From: a virus
DNA length: 20,432 nucleotides
Direction: 5' to 3' (one strand)
IMG/VR virus record: IMGVR_UViG_3300004448_000144
Coordinates: 1 to 20,432 of that record
Positions 5,738 through 10,840 of this stretch are shown piece by piece. A program made the position numbers and the translations under genes. The stretch's first letter is position 1. Each line of letters begins with the position of its first letter. The notes beneath the pieces were generated by a model. That model was given only the letters and a program-made list of their open reading frames with translations. It did no database searches and was not told where the DNA came from.

Positions 5738-7072
5738 TTATTGTTCTAAAAGTTTGTCCATCGCTTCCAGCGTAGGCTGTACATCTGCAACGTAGTCTCT
5801 GCCGAATTTATCACGCAGTCTATCCACTGCCTCACTTGAGTAGGACACGATAGTACGTGGGTCTACCTTGCGGTTCTTCAATCTACGCACAGCACTCTTG
5901 TAGAATACACCTACACCATCAGCACTAAAATTGAATGAACCGTACAAGTCATCGGCAAACTGAGCGTATAGGCTCACTACCTTCAGCACTTGGTCATCCG
6001 AGTACACCTTACGTAAGTGAATACCCAATGCACTCTTAGGGTTGAGCATCATAGTAATCAATTGCAACGGCTTGATGTTCTCGTTGTCGCACATGATGCG
6101 CATCAGATCCCTACGCCATAGCAGGTTGGTCACGTTCTTGAACGCAGGTGGTAAGCGGAACTCAATGTATCTACTTTGAATGTTGACCGCTGAATACTTG
6201 CCGGCACGCTTGTAGTTGTCCGGCTTACGTTGTATTTGCGAGTAGTGGTTAGTAATCCGGTGTCTCCATATAGTTAGAAACAACGGCACGAATGCTTGAA
6301 TCGAATCGAAAAAGTCATCGCCCGATACACCACGCTTACCTACATTGATGTGTCCACCACAATTACTGCCGTAGTCAGCGTTGATATGGTCACGAAGTAT
6401 ACGCCCCTCCACAGCACTGTCTAACAGCGTGTCATTCAAGTCATAGATTGGGCTGACTAATTCAAAGCCGGTCTCATCGCATAGGCTACCATCCGACTCG
6501 CGACACCATCCTGTCTCATCCACAGCATCCAAGTCCCACATATCTAACGGGTCATCATCTTCCTTCTCGACCTCGAAGCCGATTGTGTACACCGTGTCAC
6601 GTAAAGTGAAGTCCCTGCGAAACCCACTATGGTATTCATGCAGTTGGCGGTCATTCTCCTCCGTAAGTCCGTACTCCCCATTGCGGTCACTCCAAAAGAT
6701 ATTCTCACCCTCATCATTATTGTGGTACGTACACCCATCTTCCTCGCAGTACAGCGTGTCATCTTGCCAGCACCACTCGCCTTGGTGCATACTGTACGCC
6801 CCATCTATGTACGATATTGTACACCCATCTTCGTAGTCGGGCATCCATACCTTGTCACCACACACAAGTTCTCTTACGTTCTCATCGTACTCATTATTGA
6901 GTATGGCTACACGAGTATACCCACCATCGTGGTGTAGCATAGGTGAACGCACCTCGTCTTCCAAACAAAACATACCGGCATAATGGCTCGGTATCGTGAG
7001 TAGAATTACCTCATCCTCACTACGTACTTCTCCCGAGTAATCCAATACTTGTCCATCTTTCAATTCATCCAT
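5738..7072 (-). CDS. Predicted amidoligase (glutamine-synthetase-like fold)
   Basis: A 444-residue protein from the ATG at 7072; ATGs at 7078 and 7108 are alternatives. 7072 fits the recurring leader form (AACATATGCCTATG). Residues 160-310 carry the signatures of the Amidoligase_2 family: IGFEVE (164-169), ESDGSLCDETGFELVSP (192-208), NCGGHINVGKRG (237-248) and RYIEFRLP (301-308), corresponding to metal/ATP-binding acidic residues, the conserved 'GxHxxV' and the 'EFR' strand. The N-terminal 150 residues are Cys/Trp/Asp-rich (GEWCWQDDTLYCEEDGC, 98-114), possibly a separate recognition domain. Family knowledge: these enzymes join carboxyl and amine groups using ATP. With the adjacent class II amidotransferase it could amidate or peptide-modify a protein or metabolite. 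The substrate is not evident. Confidence 0.75.
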   Translation of the reverse strand: MDELKDGQVLDYSGEVRSEDEVILLTIPSHYAGMFCLEDEVRSPMLHHDGGYTRVAILNNEYDENVRELVCGDKVWMPDYEDGCTISYIDGAYSMHQGEWCWQDDTLYCEEDGCTYHNNDEGENIFWSDRNGEYGLTEENDRQLHEYHSGFRRDFTLRDTVYTIGFEVEKEDDDPLDMWDLDAVDETGWCRESDGSLCDETGFELVSPIYDLNDTLLDSAVEGRILRDHINADYGSNCGGHINVGKRGVSGDDFFDSIQAFVPLFLTIWRHRITNHYSQIQRKPDNYKRAGKYSAVNIQSRYIEFRLPPAFKNVTNLLWRRDLMRIMCDNENIKPLQLITMMLNPKSALGIHLRKVYSDDQVLKVVSLYAQFADDLYGSFNFSADGVGVFYKSAVRRLKNRKVDPRTIVSYSSEAVDRLRDKFGRDYVADVQPTLEAMDKLLEQ

Positions 7073-7112
7073 AGGCATATGTTTATGTGCATCATTAGCC
7101 CTGCACATTTAG

Positions 7113-7232
7113 GCTTAGGGGACTGCATGGGACTCGAACCCATAGTACACCCAAACACCACGTTATAAACCAAAACCAAAAGAATCGGTGCTTGTGTAGC
7201 AGTCCGTTTATAGTGTGGTCTCCACTACCAAA
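7113..7232 (-). ncRNA. tRNA-like three-way-junction RNA element, copy 1
   Basis: On the minus strand, in order: CCAC/GTGG hairpin (7215-7225), a linker, then a closing 7-bp stem GGACTGC/GCAGTCC (7199-7205 with 7120-7126); a 12-bp arm TACACAAGCACC paired with GGTGTTT and GTGTA (7187-7198 with 7146-7159, 2-nt bulge, 27-nt loop); CT; and a 5-bp hairpin ATGGG/CCCAT with loop TTCGAGT (7127-7143), abutting the closing stem without spacer. The last hairpin looks exactly like a tRNA T-arm. There is no D-arm and no encoded CCA. It lies between a strong promoter and the amidoligase start, so it would be in that mRNA's leader or be processed from it. Copy 2 at 7678-7777 keeps the fold with changed stems. 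Confidence 0.6.
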
Positions 7233-7241
7233 TCATCCCTA

Positions 7242-7288
7242 CAAACATAGGGTAACTATCTGACAATCAGTGTTAAAGGATTGTTAAA
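7242..7288 (-). promoter_or_regulatory. TTTAACA-type phage promoter upstream of RNA element 1 and the amidoligase
   Basis: On the minus strand TTTAACA (7282-7288) and TTTAACA (7271-7277) are 11 bp apart start to start, then exactly 21 nt, then TATGTTTG (7242-7249), a perfect Bacteroidetes -7 element. Spacing and boxes match those at 8973-9019 and 9398-9444. Transcription would start near 7235, just before RNA element 1. Confidence 0.65.
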
Positions 7289-7308
7289 ACTCATTCCTAA
7301 CCTTCGGT

Positions 7309-7467
7309 TCAACGTATGAGCGATCGGATAATGCTCACGTCAACCGTACCGTACTTGTCATGTACCTTACATAGGTACGCCCAAGCCTCGCGTATTTCCT
7401 TCTCGCTCGCTCTCCTTCTGCCGGTGTGTATAGCAACAGCCCGGCTCAGTCTTTGTAACTCATTCAT
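7309..7467 (-). CDS. 52-residue basic unknown protein
   Basis: Starts MNELQRLSRAVAIHTGRRRA, followed by SEKEIREAWAYLCKVHDKYG and an end SIIRSLIR. It is predicted helical and basic, with no recognised family. Its ATG overlaps the stop of the preceding gene as ATGA. It is the last gene before the promoter at 7242-7288. Confidence 0.5.
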   Translation of the reverse strand: MNELQRLSRAVAIHTGRRRASEKEIREAWAYLCKVHDKYGTVDVSIIRSLIR

Positions 7468-7670
7468 ACCTCAACGAATTGCAGTCCATAAACAGAGGCG
7501 TAGTACATATTCACCTTACCACTCGAACTAGGCTTGTGTGGTGGGTAAATTCCACGCACTACATCATTCACACCACGAGACGTGACCACAGGATCGCCTA
7601 TGTTCACCTCTACACCAGTGTCTATACGCACTAACTTCACTTCAACGCCATCATAATTTTTCATACTCAT
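7464..7670 (-). CDS. 68-residue small beta-barrel-like phage protein
   Basis: Starts MSMKNYDGVEVKLVRIDTGV. The segment GDPVVTSRGVNDVVRGIYPP then HKPSSSGKVNMYY resembles a family of small phage/bacterial proteins with a 'G-x-vtt-RG...pPhKPSStGrV' core that I recall only as uncharacterised. It is likely an SH3-like beta fold. It is immediately preceded by RNA element 2, whose 3' flank ends at AAATGTG a few bases before the ATG. Confidence 0.55.
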   Translation of the reverse strand: MSMKNYDGVEVKLVRIDTGVEVNIGDPVVTSRGVNDVVRGIYPPHKPSSSGKVNMYYASVYGLQFVEV

Positions 7671-7677
7671 TCACATT

Positions 7678-7777
7678 TGATTAGGGGACTACGAGTGTCA
7701 CGAGCACTCAGTGCAACAGGGGCATAGGTATCCCCTTTGCAGGTAGTCCGTTGTAGGTGTGGTCACCACCATCCAAA
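7678..7777 (-). ncRNA. tRNA-like three-way-junction RNA element, copy 2
   Basis: Same architecture as copy 1. A CCAC/GTGG hairpin (7759-7769) is followed by a 7-bp closing stem GGACTAC/GTAGTCC (7743-7749 with 7686-7692); an arm of TGCAA/TTGCA plus AGGGG/CCCCT with a 1-nt bulge and 9-nt loop (7712-7741); CT; and a 5-bp hairpin GAGTG/CACTC with 7-nt loop CTCGTGA (7693-7709) abutting the closing stem. The T-loop-like heptamer is less canonical than in copy 1. Flanks shared with copy 1 are TTTGG, GTGGnGACCACAC, AACGGACT on the 5' side and AGTCCCCTAA...AAATGTG on the 3' side, whereas the stems differ but pair. It lies 11 nt after the stop of the gene at 7788. Confidence 0.6.
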
Positions 7778-7787
7778 AAGTACAGTT

Positions 7788-8009
7788 CTATTTGCGCTTT
7801 GCCCTACGGGTTTCACGCTGGGCTTGTGCCCTGTACACCTTGCGGTCAATCCGGTCAGCATACATATTTTCAAGTGCATCGGCTTTCATCTTACCTCGAA
7901 CCTTGCGCTTACTTGCACTTGCAGTCTTGCCGCCCAGAGTCGGTGCGCTCACCACTCGGACTACGTACTCATAGCCCTTGTGGTTGCGTTGTGTTGCGAA
8001 ATTCCCCAT
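7788..8009 (-). CDS. 73-residue strongly basic protein
   Basis: Starts MGNFATQRNHKGYEYVVRVV; the second half is rich in Lys/Arg (ASKRKVRGKMKADALE, then RKVYRAQAQRETRRAKRK). It is probably nucleic-acid-binding, but no family is recognised. Its ATG overlaps the stop of the preceding gene as TAATG. Confidence 0.55.
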   Translation of the reverse strand: MGNFATQRNHKGYEYVVRVVSAPTLGGKTASASKRKVRGKMKADALENMYADRIDRKVYRAQAQRETRRAKRK

Positions 8010-8242
8010 TACACATTTGGGTTTTGAGGGTTGATGAACATCTCGTAGTTACCTTGCACAAGCAAGCGGAATTGCGGGTCACGGACACTCTTGTAGGCAC
8101 CAGCCAGTAGGTCTGTGTAGAAGCCGAACGATGCGAAGGCTTCGGTGTTGAGGAAATCTTCGAACAGATTCTCGATGAAGTCACGCCCCATTGTGCTTTC
8201 GAGGGCTTGTAGTTGTGTGGTTGTGTTTACGTTTGTACTCAT
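8009..8242 (-). CDS. 77-residue unknown early protein
   Basis: Starts MSTNVNTTTQLQALESTMGR; residues 17-60 are acidic/aromatic and helical (FIENLFEDFLNTEAFASFGF). No family is recognised. It is the first gene of the leftward block, directly behind the promoter at 8279-8325 and a TTGCCTTATG leader, so it is likely expressed early and strongly. Confidence 0.55.
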   Translation of the reverse strand: MSTNVNTTTQLQALESTMGRDFIENLFEDFLNTEAFASFGFYTDLLAGAYKSVRDPQFRLLVQGNYEMFINPQNPNV

Positions 8243-8266
8243 AAGGCAAATTGTTTTTCGGTTATC
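8240..8266 (-). promoter_or_regulatory. Shared start-site leader (TTGCCTTATG type)
   Basis: On the minus strand GATAACC is followed by an A-rich stretch and ACAATTTGCCTTATG, ending at the start codon at 8242. It closely matches 9027-9051 on the opposite strand and 2722-2747. Confidence 0.45.
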
Positions 8267-8278
8267 GTTTCAACACCA

Positions 8279-8325
8279 CAAACAACCAACAAGATTTTTT
8301 AATACTATCACAACAAAATGTTAAA
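8279..8325 (-). promoter_or_regulatory. Degenerate TTTAACA-type promoter for the leftward block
   Basis: On the minus strand TTTAACA (8319-8325) is followed by a weak second box GTTGTGA (8308-8314) at the same 11-bp register, a 21-nt gap, and GTTGTTTG (8279-8286). The sequence after the -7 box (GGTGTTGA...GATAACC) matches the one after the promoter at 9012-9019. The recovered spacing makes it believable despite imperfect boxes. Confidence 0.45.
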
Positions 8326-8591
8326 ATCCCTGCGCATTATGCCCACCAATTTTCCTGCGTACATACAGGATCAGATCACGTACCCGCATGATAGGGGGTT
8401 GGTCAGTCAGTCAGTCCCTCGTGTGATGAGCAAGTCCATGACTTGCGAAGGCGTGTGTGTGTATGTGTACGCGCGTCACTCGTGCGCATAGCACGAAGGA
8501 ATGGTTCACATTTGAGATTTCGCATTCTAAGGGGGTGTGGTGCTCACCAAATCGGTCTCAAGGTATGGGAGGTAGGGGATTGCCGAGATAG

Positions 8592-8638
8592 TATAGAGAT
8601 ATCCCCCTACCACTACGTAGTAGGGGGTATATCTATAG
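8592..8638. other. Imperfect palindrome with CCCCCT/AGGGGG arms
   Basis: CCCCCTAC (8603-8610) pairs with GTAGGGGG (8619-8626), with further GATAT/ATATC pairing outside and ACTACGTAGT inside. There is no T-tract on either side, so it is unlikely to be a terminator; it could be a protein-binding site or an origin hairpin. Confidence 0.4.
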
Positions 8639-8672
8639 AAAATAATTGACAAATCCAAATGAAAAAACACGC

Positions 8673-8714
8673 TTTAACAAAACTTTAACAGCACGTTTTA
8701 ACAAGGCTTTAACA
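8673..8714 (+). repeat. Four TTTAACA iterons
   Basis: TTTAACA occurs at 8673, 8684, 8697 and 8708, as two pairs each with 11-bp register. This is the same paired box found upstream of the promoters, but no TATGTTTG lies 21 nt downstream. It therefore looks like a binding array (operator, activator or origin iterons) rather than a promoter. Confidence 0.6.
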
Positions 8715-8972
8715 GAAAATTTTTGTATTCATGTGTGTAGGCGTATGTGTGCGCAGGCAGGGGCGCAGGCGTGCCCGAGCGCAGGCGTGCAGGCGCGAGT
8801 GTGTATGTATGTACAGGTGCGCGTGTGTGTGTGCGTATGTGTGCGCGCGTGCGTGGGTTGATTCTTCCCACCCTTTTATATATCAACCCCCTTACCGAGC
8901 GTGTGCCCGTGTACGTGTGAGCGCATACAGGATCTGGCGGGCGCATAATGCACACGTAAGATAGAAACACAC

Positions 8973-9019
8973 TTTAACAAGGCGTTAACACTTTACAGCG
9001 AAATAACCCCCTATGTTTG
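8973..9019 (+). promoter_or_regulatory. TTTAACA-type phage promoter
   Basis: TTTAACA (8973-8979), GTTAACA (8984-8990), 21 nt, TATGTTTG (9012-9019). It drives the gene starting at 9049. The sequence is about 80 percent identical to 9398-9444, including ACAAGSCGTTAACACTT and the GCGGTGT after the -7 box. Confidence 0.65.
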
Positions 9020-9026
9020 CGGTGTT

Positions 9027-9051
9027 GATAACCAAAATTATTTGCCTTATG
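9027..9051 (+). promoter_or_regulatory. Shared start-site leader (TTGCCTTATG type)
   Basis: GATAACCAAAATT then ATTTGCCTTATG ends at the start codon of the gene at 9049. It mirrors the leader of the divergent gene starting at 8242. Confidence 0.45.
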
Positions 9052-9402
9052 AAAATGGATTTAGAAAAAATCAAAGATTTGAAAGCACGAGCCAAAGGCT
9101 TGAGCGAGCAAGTGCTTGAGATACGAGGGCGCAAAAGAAAGCCCTACCATTTAACCGAAAATAGTATAATTGTTAATGAAATCTTTGATTTCTACAAGCG
9201 AGGTGGTGTTAGGGTATGTAATGCACACGAACCTCTAAGAGGTTTGTGCGTAGTGGACAACCTTTCTTGTATCGACTTGGGTAAAATTGATTCGTTGAAA
9301 TTCAAGGCTTGGGAACATGGGTACACAGATGAGGGCTTAGTCCGGATGCATATACTCAGTCACATTCGTGGTGAGCACAGCATGATACACACGAGACTTT
9401 AA
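9049..9402 (+). CDS. 117-residue unknown early protein
   Basis: Starts MKMDLEKIKDLKARAKGLSE, a charged helix probably forming a coiled coil over about residues 3-27, then a basic patch (GRKRKPYHLTE) and a mixed domain with two nearby cysteines and three histidines near the end (MHILSHIRGEHSMIH). No family is recognised; a DNA- or RNA-binding role is conceivable. The start is set by the leader ending TTGCCTTATG. It has its own promoter, and its stop codon lies inside the TTTAACA box of the next promoter. Confidence 0.6.
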   Translation: MKMDLEKIKDLKARAKGLSEQVLEIRGRKRKPYHLTENSIIVNEIFDFYKRGGVRVCNAHEPLRGLCVVDNLSCIDLGKIDSLKFKAWEHGYTDEGLVRMHILSHIRGEHSMIHTRL

Positions 9403-9444
9403 CAAGCCGTTAACACTTACTGCGGAAAATACCCCTTATGTTTG
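9398..9444 (+). promoter_or_regulatory. TTTAACA-type phage promoter (duplicate)
   Basis: TTTAACA (9398-9404), GTTAACA (9409-9415), 21 nt, TATGTTTG (9437-9444). It overlaps the stop codon of the upstream gene and drives the gene at 9468. With 8973-9019 it appears to be a duplicated promoter cassette. Confidence 0.65.
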
Positions 9445-9467
9445 CGGTGTAACCAAAACAAAATACG

Positions 9468-9887
9468 ATGAAAAATTACAATGACAGAACGATTGAACTA
9501 CTACGTAGGGACATGGAAGCCTTTGACAAGCAAGTGCGTGACTGCGTGGTGCGGATGTACGACTCGATTGTGAACAATGACGTGAATGGGCTAACCAAAG
9601 ACCACCATGAAGTAGTTACACTACTTGAAATTGTTAATGAAGTTTCCGATGCGCTCGACCTTGTGCATGATGTGTGTAAGGTGACACACGAACACCTATG
9701 TCACATGAGCCTTGTGTACTCGTACTGCGAGAGCGTACTCACCGGTGATGCTACACCTACGGAAGTGGTTTGTGACTTGATTGGTGACATTCTCACCGAT
9801 GAAGTTGAGGCTAACACACGCGAAATTTACAGCCCGACTTTCGAACTGCTCGACAACGGTACACACTTGCAAGTGTACAGCGAGTAA
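9468..9887 (+). CDS. 139-residue helical unknown protein
   Basis: Starts MKNYNDRTIELLRRDMEAFD and is predicted almost wholly helical to residue 115 (DHHEVVTLLEIVNEVSDALD, LVHDVCKVTHEHLCHM), then ends in a short beta-like FELLDNGTHLQVYSE. It is acidic, with no known motif. It is transcribed alone from the promoter at 9398-9444 and ended by a strong terminator 24 nt after the stop, so it forms a single-gene unit. Confidence 0.6.
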   Translation: MKNYNDRTIELLRRDMEAFDKQVRDCVVRMYDSIVNNDVNGLTKDHHEVVTLLEIVNEVSDALDLVHDVCKVTHEHLCHMSLVYSYCESVLTGDATPTEVVCDLIGDILTDEVEANTREIYSPTFELLDNGTHLQVYSE

Positions 9888-9910
9888 GCCCACATAATGC
9901 ACACACGAAG

Positions 9911-9937
9911 CCCCGCCATTGAGCGGGGTTTTTTTTT
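9911..9937 (+). terminator. Rho-independent terminator
   Basis: CCCCGC (9911-9916), loop CATTGA, GCGGGG (9923-9928), then nine T (9929-9937). A textbook terminator for the 9468-9887 gene. Confidence 0.9.
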
Positions 9938-9980
9938 GCCCCAATCGAAAAACAACAGTTGCGCGGGGGCATTATGCGCG

Positions 9981-10027
9981 TCCAGGTGCGCGTGCGTGAG
10001 CGGGATCAGATCCAGGCGCGCGTGCGT
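9981..10027 (+). repeat. 17-bp direct repeat, two copies
   Basis: TCCAGGYGCGCGTGCGT occurs at 9981-9997 and 10011-10027, one mismatch, exactly 30 bp apart start to start, which is close to three helical turns. Confidence 0.55.
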
Positions 10028-10260
10028 ACATACCCGCGTGTAGACCTGCGCGAGCGTGCATACATATGGGCTTATGCGTTACACATATACGCGAGGCTAT
10101 TTTAAGCCGTTCTAAGGGCTTTTCTCCTCTTGGGTGGTGTGTTGGTATTGTTGGTGGTATTGGATTCGCTAGGTACTCTCTTGGGGTGGTCAGTGTGCCT
10201 CCAATGGTGGGGCGTGGGGTTGTGGTTTCCTTGTGGGGTTGTGTGTGGGCGTGATTTGTT

Positions 10261-10302
10261 CCCCCCCTCATATGTACGGGGGGCGGGTGGGGGCTGTACG
10301 GG
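10261..10302 (+). other. C7/G6 hairpin and G-quadruplex motif
   Basis: Seven C (10261-10267) face six G (10278-10283) across a 10-nt loop. The G-runs 10278-10283, 10285-10287, 10289-10293 and 10300-10302, with loops of 1, 1 and 6 nt, fit a G-quadruplex pattern on the plus strand. The two folds would compete. Confidence 0.5.
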
Positions 10303-10582
10303 TCACCCATGGGGGCGTGTGTGTACTACGTGTGTGCACATAGGCGTGCCGGTGTACGTACGTGCTCGCGTAGGTGCGCTCGTGCTCGTGCACAAACGCC
10401 CAAACCTGTGCACGTGTTCGCCTGTACGCATACCCCCCCGTTCGTGCGGATGCGTTCGGGTGCGCGCGCGCTGGCGCCCATATAATATATTATCCCCACC
10501 AGAAACATTTCTCAGCAATTTTTACGGATCAGGAGTAATGGCCCGTGTTGTTTCAACTGATGTGCCGAATTGATACCCCCAT

Positions 10583-10611
10583 AACAAAACACCCCCCGAT
10601 AAACGGAGGGT
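10583..10611 (-). terminator. Leftward terminator after the DUF5675 pair
   Basis: On the minus strand ACCCTCCG (10604-10611), loop TTTAT, CGGGGGGT (10591-10598) forms an 8-bp stem with one G-U pair, followed by GTTTTGTT. The pairing is complete only in minus-strand RNA; on the plus strand it has a C-A mismatch, which gives the direction. Confidence 0.6.
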
Positions 10612-10711
10612 ATTTCTTGTCGCTGTAATACGCGAAGCATGCGAAAAATTTTGAGCAAATTAGGGGCCCTTTGAAACTTTCTACTGTCTTGTTGTGTTCT
10701 GAGTTTCTTCT

Positions 10712-10840
10712 TTAGTCGTTTTGAATCCACTTACGCTGTTGCTGTGGATTAATAACTTTGTGACCCATAAGTCGTAAGACGGTGGAAAGGTACAGGAAAA
10801 AAATGATAAAGTCAATAGTAGTAAATACCCAATTAAGCAA
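10712..10840 (-). CDS. 42-residue single-pass membrane protein, possible holin or lysis partner
   Basis: From a TTG at 10840 the frame reads LNWVFTTIDFIIFFLYLSTV after the initiator, then LRLMGHKVINPQQQRKWIQN and ends. One strong transmembrane helix spans about residues 4-25, with a basic, Gln-rich tail. The TTG overlaps the last codons of the DUF5675 gene, which favours coupling; an ATG at codon 25 would remove the membrane helix. Small membrane proteins beside wall-active phage genes are often holins or spanin-like, but this is inference from context. The start codon is the weak point. Confidence 0.4.
   Translation of the reverse strand: MLNWVFTTIDFIIFFLYLSTVLRLMGHKVINPQQQRKWIQND

Larger units (their letters stand above)
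8326..8972. other. Non-coding control region 1 with GT/GC-rich alternating tracts
   Basis: About 650 bp without a convincing gene between divergent transcription units. Alternating purine-pyrimidine tracts (8449-8475, 8731-8860 and 8896-8924) could adopt Z-form DNA. Also present: TCAG three times in tandem (8403-8414), a GCAAGTC/GACTTGC hairpin (8430-8446), a TCGTGC/GCACGA hairpin (8480-8496), GCGCAGGC at 8751, 8763 and 8779, and CATACAGGATC as a direct repeat (8362-8372, 8924-8934). GCATTATGC (8334-8342) and its inverse GCATAATGC (8943-8951) bound the region. A replication origin or early control region is plausible; nothing here proves it. Confidence 0.45.
9938..10582. other. Non-coding control region 2 with GT/GC-rich alternating tracts
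   Basis: About 645 bp without a supported gene. Alternating purine-pyrimidine DNA occurs at 9976-10060 and 10314-10480; between them lies a G/T-biased stretch (10130-10260). It opens with GCATTATGC (9969-9977), as region 1 does, and carries GGATCAGATC (10002-10011), a motif also at 8369. A 12-bp palindrome ATAATATATTAT lies at 10482-10493. Frames that stay open across it are low-complexity products of base bias. Confidence 0.4.

Noticed and set aside
7120-7205. Canonical tRNA gene on the minus strand
   Set aside because: Acceptor-like stem and T-arm fit, but 55 nt lie between them, no D-arm with GG loop can be formed, and the middle pairs into one 12-bp arm with a 27-nt loop. No anticodon arm of normal size and no CCA are present.
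7113-7777. Complete tmRNA
   Set aside because: The tRNA-like part is similar in topology, but no tag reading frame or pseudoknot chain is visible and each element is only about 100-120 nt.
8592-8638. Terminator at the CCCCCT/AGGGGG palindrome
   Set aside because: No T-tract follows on either strand and no gene ends nearby.
8673-8714. CRISPR-like repeats
   Set aside because: Repeats are only 7 bp with 4-6 bp between them, far too short for a CRISPR array.
8646-8970. Open frames through control region 1
   Set aside because: Products are repetitive Val/Cys/Arg or Thr/His/Pro sequences created by the alternating GT/GC tract, with no supporting starts or conservation signals.
10538-10573. 11-codon frame MARVVSTDVPN with an AGGAG upstream, resembling the N-terminus of ribosomal protein S13
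   Set aside because: Too short to judge, spacing to the AGGAG is only 2 nt, and the resemblance covers a handful of residues; chance is the simpler explanation.
9972-10573. Open frames of 60-147 codons through control region 2
   Set aside because: They follow base bias only, occur on both strands at once and lack leaders; the longest would run through the G-quadruplex and palindrome.
10512-10730. Leftward 72-codon frame after the small membrane protein
   Set aside because: It reads straight through the leftward terminator hairpin and has only a GTG start inside another frame.
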